Below, piece after piece: positions 9,629 through 16,638 of a stretch of 26,343 bases of DNA. Every line of letters begins with the position of its first letter. Within the stretch, counting starts at the first letter, position 1. Under the pieces are notes generated by a model. The model was not told where the DNA came from, did no database searches, and worked only from the letters and a program-made list of their open reading frames with translations. The DNA comes from Acidovorax_G sp046289925 (GTDB taxonomy: Bacteria; Pseudomonadota; Gammaproteobacteria; Burkholderiales; Burkholderiaceae_C): the NCBI GenBank assembly GCA_046289925.1, contig JBKBUN010000024.1:1-26343 (forward strand), read 5' to 3'. The position numbers were made by a program, and so were the translations under genes.

Positions 9629-9722
9629 ATGAGTTCTCCGCGATGCTGAAATTGGTTGGAATGGTCCGTAACTGAGGTTGACGCGCCGGGCTTCAAGCCC
9701 CTGTTTGCGAGGTGGGCTTTTT

Positions 9723-10286
9723 TTACTTGGGGGCCGCCACCGTCACCAGGGCTGGCCGCAGCACGCGGTCGGCGATCAGATAGCCTTTTTGCAGCACGGC
9801 CACCACAGTATTGGCCTCCTGCTCGGCGGGCACCATGCTGATGGCCTGGTGCTGGTGGGGGTCGAACTTTTCGCCCGCAGCCGGCTGGATCGCCACGACC
9901 TTGTTGCGCTCCAGGGCCGATTGCAACTGGCGCAACGTGGCGTCAGCGCCTTCGCGCATCTGTTGAGGGGTGGCCTCCTTGATGGCGAGGGCGGCATCCA
10001 GGCTGTCGCAGACCGGCAGCAGGCTTTCTGCAAAGCTCTCGATGCCGAACTTGCGAGCCTTGGCCACTTCGTCTTCGGCGCGGCGGCGGGCGTTTTCGGC
10101 TTCTGCCTTGGCGCGCAGGTACTGGTCGGCCAGTTCTGCGCTCTTGGCCTTCAGTTCGGCCAGTTCGGCTCGTAGCCGCTCCAGTTCGTCCTGCGCGTTG
10201 GCGGCCATGGCGGCTTCGACGGCTTCGGGCGCCATGTCGGCGGACGGTGCGTTGGCGGGTTGTTTGTCGGACATATTGGAATGCAT
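9723..10286 (-). CDS. grpE: nucleotide exchange factor GrpE
   Basis: The 187-residue product is GrpE, the dimeric factor that releases ADP from DnaK. A low-complexity acidic/Ala-rich head is followed by a long coiled coil (about 33-75, rich in Glu, Leu, Ala, Lys) and a C-terminal beta domain with FDPHQHQAISMVP (141-153), NTVVAVLQKGY and RVLRPALVTV. The start may be the ATG at 10286 (AGG 8 bases upstream) or the in-frame ATG at 10274 (MSDKQP); I use the first. A sigma-32-type promoter ends about 20 bases upstream, giving a very short leader. It is the first gene of grpE-dnaK-dnaJ; there is no hrcA nearby and no CIRCE element that I can see. Confidence 0.96.
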   Translation of the reverse strand: MHSNMSDKQPANAPSADMAPEAVEAAMAANAQDELERLRAELAELKAKSAELADQYLRAKAEAENARRRAEDEVAKARKFGIESFAESLLPVCDSLDAALAIKEATPQQMREGADATLRQLQSALERNKVVAIQPAAGEKFDPHQHQAISMVPAEQEANTVVAVLQKGYLIADRVLRPALVTVAAPK

Positions 10287-10306
10287 GAAAAGACCTGACG
10301 CGCGGC

Positions 10307-10335
10307 AGCTGGGGCCATCCCTGCCGATTTCAAGG
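10307..10335 (-). promoter_or_regulatory. sigma-32 (RpoH) heat-shock promoter for grpE-dnaK-dnaJ
   Basis: On the minus strand CCTTGAAA is followed after 13 bases by CCCCAGCT. The known E. coli RpoH consensus is CTTGAAA, a spacer of 13-15 bases, then CCCCATNT, so the match is close. The predicted transcript start is about 15 bases before the grpE ATG at 10286. Confidence 0.85.
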
Positions 10336-10370
10336 CGTCAGGTAGGGATTTGCGCTGCAGCGCGCCGCAG

Positions 10371-10400
10371 TGTACACGCGCCCCCGGGCGCTGCTATAAT
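10371..10400 (+). promoter_or_regulatory. sigma-70 promoter for the rpsF operon
   Basis: A perfect -10 hexamer TATAAT at 10395-10400 has TGTACA (four of six matches to TTGACA) 18 bases upstream at 10371-10376. It faces rpsF and is divergent from the heat-shock promoter. The predicted leader is about 58 bases. Confidence 0.75.
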
Positions 10401-10415
10401 CGCCTGCTTTGCCTT

Positions 10416-10444
10416 GCCGCACTGCTTGCGACGCAGCGGGCGGC
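10416..10444 (+). promoter_or_regulatory. leader hairpin upstream of rpsF, possible S6:S18 autoregulatory site
   Basis: GCCGC (10416-10420) pairs with GCGGC (10440-10444) and CTGC with GCAG, leaving an asymmetric internal loop of A opposite CGG and a seven-base loop. Many bacteria have an rpsF leader hairpin bound by the S6-S18 complex. The position fits, but I cannot confirm the conserved motif, so the assignment is tentative. Confidence 0.35.
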
Positions 10445-10464
10445 TTTAGCCATAAGGAGTATGC

Positions 10465-10839
10465 ATGCGTCATTACGAAATCGTCCTGTTGATTCACCCG
10501 GACCAGAGCGAGCAGGTTCCGGCCATGCTTGAGCGCTACAAGGGCATGATCACCCAAGGCGGCGGCAAGATCCATCGCGTGGAAGACTGGGGTCGCCGCC
10601 AGCTGGCCTACATGATCAACAAGCTCGCCAAAGCCCATTACCTGTGCGTGAATATCGAGGCTGACCAGGCTGTGATGGCCGAACTGGAGCACGCCTTCAA
10701 GTTCAACGACGCCGTGCTGCGCCACCTGACCGTGCAGAAGAAGAAGGCCGAAACCGGCCCTTCCTCGATGATGAAGACGGTCGAGCGCGAAGAAGCCCGT
10801 AAGGCCAACCAGGCCGAGGCTGCCGCCGCAGAGCGCTGA
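10465..10839 (+). CDS. rpsF: 30S ribosomal protein S6
   Basis: The 124-residue product begins MRHYEIVLLIHPDQSEQV and contains the conserved EDWGRRQLAYMINK and AHYLCVNIEA stretches of bS6, which binds S18 and 16S rRNA in the small subunit platform. The last 25 residues are a charged Ala/Glu/Lys-rich tail as in other betaproteobacteria. AAGGAG lies 7 bases before the ATG. It is the first gene of rpsF-priB-rpsR-rplI and has its own promoter with a consensus -10. Confidence 0.98.
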   Translation: MRHYEIVLLIHPDQSEQVPAMLERYKGMITQGGGKIHRVEDWGRRQLAYMINKLAKAHYLCVNIEADQAVMAELEHAFKFNDAVLRHLTVQKKKAETGPSSMMKTVEREEARKANQAEAAAAER

Positions 10840-10863
10840 TCAGCGCCCGGTGGATATCGGAGC

Positions 10864-11154
10864 GTGGACAACCGCGTAGCCCTGACCGCCTGCCTGACTG
10901 AAGCGCAAGCCTTGCGCTTCACACCCGGGGGGGTGTCTGCCCTCTCGGTGCTGCTGGAGCATCAATCCCGGCAGCAAGAGGCAGGGCAAGAGCGCCTGGT
11001 GCGCGCTGTGGTCAAGGCGGTGGCGTTCGGCGAAGTCGCCGAGCAGCTCGCGCGGCTCCCGGTGGGCAGTGTGCTGACCCTGCGAGGGTTTCTGGCCACA
11101 CCGCGCAACGGCAAACATCCGGTGATCCACATCCAGGAATATCAACACGACTAA
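10864..11154 (+). CDS. priB: primosomal replication protein N (PriB)
   Basis: The 96-residue product is a single-OB-fold, ssDNA-binding protein of the PriB family, related to SSB, which works with PriA in restarting stalled replication forks. It starts at GTG (MDNRVALTACLTEAQAL), and the C-terminal FLATPRNGKHPVIHIQEY is typical of the betaproteobacterial form. The only purine-rich site, GGAG, is one base from the GTG, so initiation may rely on coupling to rpsF, whose stop is 24 bases upstream. The position between rpsF and rpsR is the classical one for priB. Confidence 0.95.
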   Translation: MDNRVALTACLTEAQALRFTPGGVSALSVLLEHQSRQQEAGQERLVRAVVKAVAFGEVAEQLARLPVGSVLTLRGFLATPRNGKHPVIHIQEYQHD

Positions 11155-11171
11155 TTTTCAAGGGGTCCGAA

Positions 11172-11453
11172 ATGGCCACGTTCAAGAAGTTCAACAAAGA
11201 CAAGCGTCCCAAGCGCAACACCCAGTCGCTGCTGTTCAAGCGCAAGCGTTTCTGCCGTTTCACGGTGGCCGGTGTGGAAGAGATCGACTACAAGGACGTC
11301 GACACCCTGCGTGACTTCATCGCCGAAAACGGCAAGATCATCCCCGCGCGCCTGACCGGCACGCGCGCCATCTACCAGCGTCAGCTGAACACTGCCATCA
11401 AGCGCGCCCGCTTTTTGGCCCTGGTGCCGTACAGCGACCAGCACAAGATCTAA
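11172..11453 (+). CDS. rpsR: 30S ribosomal protein S18
   Basis: The 93-residue product is bS18, which pairs with S6 on 16S rRNA. The core FCRFTVAGVEEIDYKDVDTL and the basic RLTGTRAIYQRQLNTAIKRARFLALVPY are unmistakable. An N-terminal extension rich in Lys/Arg (FKKFNKDKRPKRNTQ) is somewhat longer than in E. coli but usual for this group. AAGGGG lies just upstream of the ATG. It begins 17 bases after the priB stop and is followed 11 bases later by rplI. Confidence 0.98.
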   Translation: MATFKKFNKDKRPKRNTQSLLFKRKRFCRFTVAGVEEIDYKDVDTLRDFIAENGKIIPARLTGTRAIYQRQLNTAIKRARFLALVPYSDQHKI

Positions 11454-11464
11454 GGAGCCCCAGC

Positions 11465-11917
11465 ATGCAAATCATCCTCCTCGAAAAGGTTGTGAACCTG
11501 GGCAACCTGGGTGAAATCGTCAAGGTCAAGGACGGCTACGCCCGCAATTTCCTGATCCCTTCCGGTCGTGCTCGCCGCGCCACCGAAGCTGCCAAGGCCG
11601 AGTTTGAAGCCAAGCGCGCCGAGCTGGAAAAGGCCGCTGCTGCCAAGCTGGCAGAGGCCCAGGCCCAGGGCGAGAAGCTCGGCGGCACGACGCTGAAGCT
11701 GACCCAGAAGGCCGGCGTGGACGGCCGCCTGTTCGGGTCCGTGACGAACCACGACATCGCAGAAGAGCTGAACAAGCTGGGCTACAAGGTCGTGAAGTCG
11801 CAGATCCGCCTGCCCAATGGTCCGATCAAGATGGTCGGGGACAGCACCGTGGCCGTGGCCTTGCATACGGACGTGGTGGTCGAAGTGACCGTGTCGGTCT
11901 ACGGCGAAACCGCCTGA
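11465..11917 (+). CDS. rplI: 50S ribosomal protein L9
   Basis: The 150-residue product is bL9. The N-terminal rRNA-binding domain reads MQIILLEKVVNLGNLGEIVKVKDGYARNFLIP, followed by the long connecting helix (about 40-75, Ala/Glu/Lys-rich) and the C-terminal globular domain with LFGSVTNHDIAEEL. It binds 23S rRNA near the L1 stalk and limits frameshifting. AAGGAG lies upstream of the ATG. It is the last gene of this operon, with a strong terminator about 30 bases downstream. Confidence 0.98.
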   Translation: MQIILLEKVVNLGNLGEIVKVKDGYARNFLIPSGRARRATEAAKAEFEAKRAELEKAAAAKLAEAQAQGEKLGGTTLKLTQKAGVDGRLFGSVTNHDIAEELNKLGYKVVKSQIRLPNGPIKMVGDSTVAVALHTDVVVEVTVSVYGETA

Positions 11918-11947
11918 TTGACGCCTCTTCGGGCCTCAGCTCCACAC

Positions 11948-11975
11948 AAGGCCGCCTCCGGGCGGCCTTTTGTTT
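11948..11975 (+). terminator. Rho-independent terminator after rplI
   Basis: AAGGCCGCC pairs with GGGCGGCCTT around a TCC loop and is followed by TTTTGTTTT. It separates the ribosomal operon from dnaB. Confidence 0.9.
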
Positions 11976-12058
11976 TGGGGGCATCTCAGGGCGGCAGATG
12001 GGACGCCACCCACTGGTGGCCCGGTCTTCCCCACTGACCAGCCCGCGCCACTCACAAC

Positions 12059-12090
12059 TTGTCCACGCCTTGTGCACAGTGTTGTGCAAT
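12059..12090 (+). promoter_or_regulatory. three DnaA-box-like repeats upstream of dnaB
   Basis: TTGTCCACG (12059-12067), TTGTGCACA (12070-12078) and TTGTGCAAT (12082-12090) lie in the same orientation at 11- and 12-base spacing, about one helical turn. The middle one fits the relaxed DnaA box TTRTNCACA; the others have one or more mismatches. They lie directly before the proposed dnaB promoter. DnaA control of the helicase gene is an inference. Confidence 0.45.
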
Positions 12091-12117
12091 GACGGCCAAC
12101 GCGCGCGCCGCTAGCAT
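12089..12117 (+). promoter_or_regulatory. candidate sigma-70 promoter for dnaB
   Basis: ATGACG (12089-12094, four of six to TTGACA) and TAGCAT (12112-12117) are 17 bases apart and point to dnaB, whose ATG is 25 bases further on. The -35 overlaps the last DnaA-like repeat. The match is modest. Confidence 0.4.
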
Positions 12118-12142
12118 TCAAAGCTTCGCCTGAAAGAACCGT

Positions 12143-13555
12143 ATGTCCACCGTGTTTCCGCAGCTCGACGACGGCTTCACTCCCGTGCCCGACCGCGAGG
12201 TGGCGCAGTTGCGCGTGCCGCCGCACTCCATTGAGGCTGAATCCAGCGTGATCGGCGGCCTGCTGCTCGACAACCAAGCGTGGGACCGTGTCGGCGACCT
12301 ACTGGTCGATGGCGACTTTTACCGGCATGAGCACAAGCTGATCTATGCCGCGATTGGTGGCCTGATCAACGCCAGCAAGCCGGCCGATGTGATCACGGTG
12401 TACGAGCACCTGCAGAGCCTGGGCAAGGCCGAGGAGATTGGCGGGCTCGGTTACCTCAACAGCCTGGCGCAGTATGTGCCCAGCGCGAGCAACATTCGGC
12501 GCTACGCCGAGATCGTGCGCGAGCGTGCCATCCTGCGCAAGCTGGTCACCGCCAGCGATGACATTGCCACCGCGGCGCTGAATCCGCAAGGCCGGCCGGT
12601 GGACAAGATTCTGGACGAGGCCGAGCAGAAGATCTTCAACATCGGCGAGGAAGGCTCGCGGATGAAACAGGGCTTCCAGTCGATGGACACCCTGGTGGTA
12701 GACCTGCTCGACCGCGTGCAGGAGATGGCCGACAACCCGAACGACATCACTGGCGTGCCCACAGGGTTCATCGACCTGGACCGCATGACCTCAGGGCTGC
12801 AGGCTGGCGACATGGTGGTGCTCGCCGCCCGTCCATCGATGGGCAAGACGGCGTTTGCCGTGAACATCGCCGAGCATGTGGCGCTCAATGAAGGCTTGCC
12901 TGTGGCCATTTTCTCGATGGAAATGGGTGCTGCGCAGTTGGCGGTGCGTATCGTGGGTTCGATCGGTCGCATCAACCAGGGCAACCTGCGCACCGGCAAG
13001 CTCACCGACGAAGAATGGCCACGCTTGACCGAAGCGATTGAAAAGCTGCGCACGATTTCGCTGCACATCGATGAGACGCCAGGCCTCACACCCAGCGAAC
13101 TGCGCGCCAATGCGCGCCGCCTGGCCCGCCAGTGCGGCAAGCTGGGCCTGATCGTGGTCGACTACCTGCAGCTCATGAGCGGATCGTCCAGCTCCGAAGG
13201 CGAAAACCGCGCTACCGAACTGGGCGAGATTTCCCGCGGGCTGAAAATGCTGGCCAAGGAGTTGCAGTGCCCCGTGATTGCGCTGTCGCAGCTCAACCGC
13301 AGTGTGGAGCAGCGCACCGACAAGCGTCCCATGATGTCCGACCTGCGCGAATCGGGCGCCATTGAGCAGGATGCGGACTTGATCATGTTCATCTACCGCG
13401 ACGACTACTACAACAAGGACAGCAAGGAGCCGAACATTGCCGAAATCATCATCGGCAAGCAGCGCAATGGCCCCACGGGCACCGTCAAGCTGTTCTTTCA
13501 GAAGAATCAGACGCGCTTCGAGAACCTCGCCATGGGCAGCGGGGACGACTTCTAG
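12143..13555 (+). CDS. dnaB: replicative DNA helicase DnaB
   Basis: The 470-residue product is the hexameric 5'-3' helicase that unwinds the replication fork and recruits primase. The N-terminal domain (about 20-125, RVPPHSIEAESSVIGGLLLD) is followed by a linker and the RecA-like motor: Walker A ARPSMGKTA (229-237, Lys235/Thr236), Walker B IVVDYLQLM (337-345, Asp340), the SQLNRSVEQR motif and the arginine finger region GKQRNGPTG (438-446, Arg441). No intein is present. The ribosome site is weak. The stop TAG (13553-13555) lies inside the left end of repeat D, so the frame ends GSGDDF at the junction; the length is normal, so function should be intact. Confidence 0.98.
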   Translation: MSTVFPQLDDGFTPVPDREVAQLRVPPHSIEAESSVIGGLLLDNQAWDRVGDLLVDGDFYRHEHKLIYAAIGGLINASKPADVITVYEHLQSLGKAEEIGGLGYLNSLAQYVPSASNIRRYAEIVRERAILRKLVTASDDIATAALNPQGRPVDKILDEAEQKIFNIGEEGSRMKQGFQSMDTLVVDLLDRVQEMADNPNDITGVPTGFIDLDRMTSGLQAGDMVVLAARPSMGKTAFAVNIAEHVALNEGLPVAIFSMEMGAAQLAVRIVGSIGRINQGNLRTGKLTDEEWPRLTEAIEKLRTISLHIDETPGLTPSELRANARRLARQCGKLGLIVVDYLQLMSGSSSSEGENRATELGEISRGLKMLAKELQCPVIALSQLNRSVEQRTDKRPMMSDLRESGAIEQDADLIMFIYRDDYYNKDSKEPNIAEIIIGKQRNGPTGTVKLFFQKNQTRFENLAMGSGDDF

Positions 13556-13720
13556 GAGCCTGTCGGGCTTGGGGCGTCGAAAGCGAACATGAGCCCCAGC
13601 AAGGACCGTTTTCGCCGTGTTTGCAGTCCCAGCGCGGGGCTATGGGGCCCAAAAACGGTGAAAAATGGACCGCTGCGGCCCATTGGCAGCCGACGATTCC
13701 CAAGCCCGACAGGCTCCTAG
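13552..13720 (+). repeat. CTAG-bounded repeat, copy D (complete)
   Basis: 169 bp, the same length and orientation as copy B, starting CTAGGAGCCTGTCGGGCTTGG and ending AAGCCCGACAGGCTCCTAG. About eleven bases differ from B, mostly at the centre (CCCAGCGCGGGG instead of CCCTATAGCGGGG). The dnaB stop codon is the TAG at bases 2-4 of this copy. The short palindrome at 13732 follows almost directly. Confidence 0.92.
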
Positions 13721-13731
13721 GTTCAAGTCAA

Positions 13732-13772
13732 AATAGCTGCTTGTGCTTATAAATCAAGCACAAGCAGCTATT
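13732..13772 (+). repeat. short palindromic repeat, copy 2 (17-bp perfect stem)
   Basis: AATAGCTGCTTGTGCTT pairs perfectly with AAGCACAAGCAGCTATT around a seven-base loop, ATAAATC. It is the most complete of the three related palindromes here. It lies in the convergent space between dnaB and the minus-strand gene at 13828-14172 and could act as a bidirectional 3'-end structure. The remaining bases 13773-13827 show nothing else. Confidence 0.88.
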
Positions 13773-13827
13773 GAATTGATAGCGTTTGTTCGGCGGGTGC
13801 CGCCGCTGGTCCTGTCGGAGGAGGGGC

Positions 13828-14172
13828 TCAGCCGCGCAGCATCACCCACAGCCAGGGCAGGGTGGCGGCTACGCCTAGCCCTGCCATGGCCCACATCAGC
13901 CGCTGCAGCTGGCGGCGCAGACCGTCCACTGTCTGCACCACCTGGGCGTGTTGCTCCGCCAACTGCTCGATGAGCTGGGCTGAGGCGGCGAGGTCCTGTT
14001 CCAACTGGGCAATGCGACGCTCAGCCTGCTGCTGAGGTGTCTCTGCCCCCGCTGCACTGGCCGGGGCCGTACTGCCCATCAGCCGCCGCGCAGCCTGCAC
14101 CACCTGCGGCGTGGCCTCGATCACGTCGGCCCAGGGTACGAGCTTGAGCGCGGCGATCCAGCCTGCGGCCAT
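13828..14172 (-). CDS. uncharacterised coiled-coil protein with C-terminal membrane anchor
   Basis: A 114-residue product starts MAAGWIAALKLVPWADVIEATPQVVQAARRLM. Residues about 47-92 (QQQAERRIAQLEQDL through QTVDGLRRQLQRL) are heptad-like and should form a coiled coil. Residues about 94-111 (WAMAGLGVAATLPWLWVM) form one membrane span, followed by a short basic end (LRG). The ATG is only two bases after the stop of the PhoH-like gene, so the two are almost certainly translated together. No enzyme motif is present. It resembles small hypothetical proteins that accompany phoH in related genomes, but I cannot name a family. The longer in-frame extension upstream overlaps phoH and is not real. 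Confidence 0.78.
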   Translation of the reverse strand: MAAGWIAALKLVPWADVIEATPQVVQAARRLMGSTAPASAAGAETPQQQAERRIAQLEQDLAASAQLIEQLAEQHAQVVQTVDGLRRQLQRLMWAMAGLGVAATLPWLWVMLRG

Positions 14173-14174
14173 TA

Positions 14175-15965
14175 TCAGAGCACCTCGCTTGCGAAGTCGG
14201 CCAGGCGCGAGCGTTCGCCCCGCGCCAGTGTGATGTGCCCGCTGTGCGGCCAGCCCTTGAAGCGGTCTACCGCGTACGTCAGGCCTGACGAGCCTTCGGT
14301 GAGGTAGGGCGTATCGATCTGTGCAAGGTTGCCCATGCAGATGATCTTGGTGCCAGGACCTGCGCGCGTGATCAGCGTCTTCATCTGCTTGGGCGTGAGG
14401 TTCTGTGCCTCGTCGATGATCACGTACTTGTTCAAAAAGGTGCGGCCGCGCATGAAGTTCATGCTCTTGATCTTGATGCGGCTGCGGATGAGTTCGTTGG
14501 TGGCTGCGCGCCCCCATTCGCCTGCATTGCCGCCGTCGCCCTTGGCCAGAAACTCCAGGTTATCGTCCAGCGCGCCCATCCAGGGCCCCATTTTTTCTTC
14601 CTCGGTGCCAGGCAGGAAACCGATGTCCTCGCCCACGCTCACGGTGGCACGGGTCATGATGATTTCGGTGTAGCGGCGGTCGTCCAGCACCTGCGTGAGC
14701 CCTGCGGCCAGGGCCAGCAGCGTCTTGCCCGTGCCAGCGGTGCCGGTCAGTGTGACAAAGTCCACCTCAGGGTCCATCAGCAGGTTGAGCGCGAAGTTCT
14801 GCTCGCGGTTGCGGGCGGTGACGCCCCAGACCGCATTGCGGCCTGAGCCATAGTCCTTGAGCGTCTGCAGCACGGCCGTTTTCTCGCGGATCTCGGTCAC
14901 ACGCGCAAACAGGCTGGGCTCGCCCGGGGCCTCGAAGTACACGAACTGGTTGATCATGAGCTGCGGCACCACCGGTCCGCCCACGCGGTAATAGGTGTGC
15001 GCGCCGTTCTGCCAGCTCTCGACGTTCTTGCCGCTCTTGGTCCAGAAGTCCGGCGGCAGCGCGAGGGCGCCCGAATACAGCAGATCGCCGTCTTCGAGCG
15101 TTTTGTCGTTCTGGTAGTCCTCGGCGGCCAGGCCCAGTGCCCGGGCCTTCACGCGCATGTTGATGTCCTTGGACACCAGCACCACCTCGCGCGGCGCATG
15201 GCGCTTGCGCAGGGCCTCGACCACGCCCAGGATCTGGTTGTCGGCCTTGCCGGGCGGCAGGCTGGTGGGCAGTGCGTAGTCCAGCGCTTCGGTCTGGAAG
15301 TACAGGCTGCCGCCTGCAGCGCGCTGGCCCGTCGCGTCCAGGCGCAGGCCGCGTGCGATGTCCGCACCTTGGGCGGCGGCCAGGGCGTCGAGTGTGCGGC
15401 TCGCCTGGCGGCCGTTGCGCGCCACCTCGGTCATGCCTTTCTTGTGGCTGTCGAGTTCCTCCAGCACGATCATGGGCAGGAAGATGTCGTGCTCTTCGAA
15501 GCGGAACAGGCTGGTCGGATCGTGCAGCAGCACGTTGGTGTCGAGCACGAACAACTTGGTCGGCCCGCTCTCCCCGCCCTTGCGTCGGCCGGTGCGGGTT
15601 GGGGTCGCGGTGGGGGCGATAGTTGGCGCAGCGGTGCTGGAGGCCGTGGCAGCTGCGGGTGCGGCGGTGGGCTCGGTGCCCTTGCGCCGACGGGGGGGCG
15701 CCGCCTCCGGGGCCGGTGAGGGGGGCACGGCTGCGGGCGACGCCGCGGGTGCCAGCAGCGCCGCACGGGGTGCGGCAGCGCGGCGGCGTCTTGTGGCCTG
15801 TGGAGCGGGGGCCACTGTTGCCGATGTGACGGATGGGGCGTTTGCGTCGGGCCGGTCGTCGCCAGGCGCCGCGGTGCGACTGCGCGCAGTGCGGCTGCGC
15901 GACGCGTCATAAGCTTCGGGGGGCAGAACAGCCGCGCGGCGGCTGGGGGCGGGTGGCAGGGGCAT
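14175..15965 (-). CDS. PIN domain-PhoH ATPase fusion (PhoH2-type)
   Basis: The 596-residue product has three parts. Residues 1-135 are a low-complexity Ala/Pro/Arg/Thr-rich head without recognisable fold. A PIN nuclease domain follows (about 137-285), with LDTNVLLHD (Asp142), LEELD near 168-172, KADNQILG (Asp242) and VSKDINMRV (Asp267) as metal-binding acids. The PhoH domain (about 340-596) has Walker A TGTAGTGKT (407-415) and Walker B VIIDEAQNL (515-523). PhoH2 proteins are described as RNA helicase/RNase fusions. The head is much longer than in the compact family members and may be partly untranslated, but the ATG at 15965 has AAGG 8 bases upstream. It is followed two bases later by a membrane coiled-coil gene. 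Confidence 0.93.
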   Translation of the reverse strand: MPLPPAPSRRAAVLPPEAYDASRSRTARSRTAAPGDDRPDANAPSVTSATVAPAPQATRRRRAAAPRAALLAPAASPAAVPPSPAPEAAPPRRRKGTEPTAAPAAATASSTAAPTIAPTATPTRTGRRKGGESGPTKLFVLDTNVLLHDPTSLFRFEEHDIFLPMIVLEELDSHKKGMTEVARNGRQASRTLDALAAAQGADIARGLRLDATGQRAAGGSLYFQTEALDYALPTSLPPGKADNQILGVVEALRKRHAPREVVLVSKDINMRVKARALGLAAEDYQNDKTLEDGDLLYSGALALPPDFWTKSGKNVESWQNGAHTYYRVGGPVVPQLMINQFVYFEAPGEPSLFARVTEIREKTAVLQTLKDYGSGRNAVWGVTARNREQNFALNLLMDPEVDFVTLTGTAGTGKTLLALAAGLTQVLDDRRYTEIIMTRATVSVGEDIGFLPGTEEEKMGPWMGALDDNLEFLAKGDGGNAGEWGRAATNELIRSRIKIKSMNFMRGRTFLNKYVIIDEAQNLTPKQMKTLITRAGPGTKIICMGNLAQIDTPYLTEGSSGLTYAVDRFKGWPHSGHITLARGERSRLADFASEVL

Positions 15966-15995
15966 GGAGCAGGCCTTGCGGAACGGGAGCTTCAG

Positions 15996-16029
15996 AAACG
16001 AAAAAGCCGCCTGGAAACCGAGGCGGCTT
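15996..16029 (-). terminator. Rho-independent terminator after bcp
   Basis: On the minus strand AAGCCGCCT pairs with AGGCGGCTT around CGGTTTCC and is followed by TTTCGTTT. It ends bcp transcription and lies about 30 bases before the PhoH-like gene, which must therefore have its own promoter or depend on read-through. Confidence 0.85.
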
Positions 16030-16152
16030 GGTTCGAGGAGATGGGGCGGCGGAAGATGCGCGTCGCGATCATTGCCCCGATTATGCCCACGCCGAACGGC
16101 GTGTCTGCATTGGCGTGCGCGCTGTCGCAGGCATGCGCGCCAAAGGGCGTGG

Positions 16153-16638
16153 TCAGGCGGCTTTTTTCAGGGCTTTGATGGATTTCACGGCCTTGAGGAC
16201 TTCGTCCACATGGCCCGGCACCTTCAGGCCGCGCCATTCTTGCAGGAGGATGCCGTCGGGGCCCACCAGGAAGGTGCTGCGCTCAATGCCCTTGACCTTC
16301 TTGCCGTACATGATTTTGTTCTTGACCACGCCGAACATGTGGCACATTTTTTCTTCCGTGTCGGCAATCAGTTCAAACGGCAGTTCCAGCTTGGCCTTGA
16401 AGTCGTCGTGCGACTTCATGTTGTCGCGCGACACGCCGAACACGGCGGCACCGGCCTTCACGAAATCCTTGTACTTGTCACGGAACTGCATGGCTTCCGT
16501 GGTGCAGCCTGGGGTGTTGTCCTTGGGGTAGAAGTAGAGAATCAGGATCTGGCCGAGGTGAGAGGTGTTGGAGACCTTGATTCCGCCCGTCGCGTTGGCT
16601 TCGAATTCTGGGAGGGGTTTGTTGACAACGATCGCCAT
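16153..16638 (-). CDS. bcp: thioredoxin-dependent thiol peroxidase (Bcp/PrxQ peroxiredoxin)
   Basis: The 161-residue product is a peroxiredoxin of the Bcp/PrxQ class, reducing hydrogen and organic peroxides in the cytoplasm. The active site is YFYPKDNTPGCTTEAMQFRD, with peroxidatic Cys45. The resolving cysteine five residues later in E. coli Bcp is Met50 here; the only other cysteine is Cys99. It may therefore work as a 1-Cys enzyme or use Cys99. GIERSTFLVGPDG (117-129) is also conserved. A terminator follows about 125 bases after the stop. The GGAG upstream of the ATG is rather far (about 13 bases), so the start has mild uncertainty. The 238 bases upstream up to the next gene contain no gene that I can support. 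Confidence 0.95.
   Translation of the reverse strand: MAIVVNKPLPEFEANATGGIKVSNTSHLGQILILYFYPKDNTPGCTTEAMQFRDKYKDFVKAGAAVFGVSRDNMKSHDDFKAKLELPFELIADTEEKMCHMFGVVKNKIMYGKKVKGIERSTFLVGPDGILLQEWRGLKVPGHVDEVLKAVKSIKALKKAA

Noticed and set aside
9695..9724. Hairpin AAGCCC/GGGCTT followed by Ts on the plus strand between grpE and dnaK
   Set aside because: The T run is on the plus strand, where no gene ends; for the minus-strand grpE transcript it would not act as an intrinsic terminator.
16088..16103. CACGCC-GAAC-GGCGTG hairpin downstream of bcp
   Set aside because: No T tract, and a much better terminator lies further on at 15996-16029.
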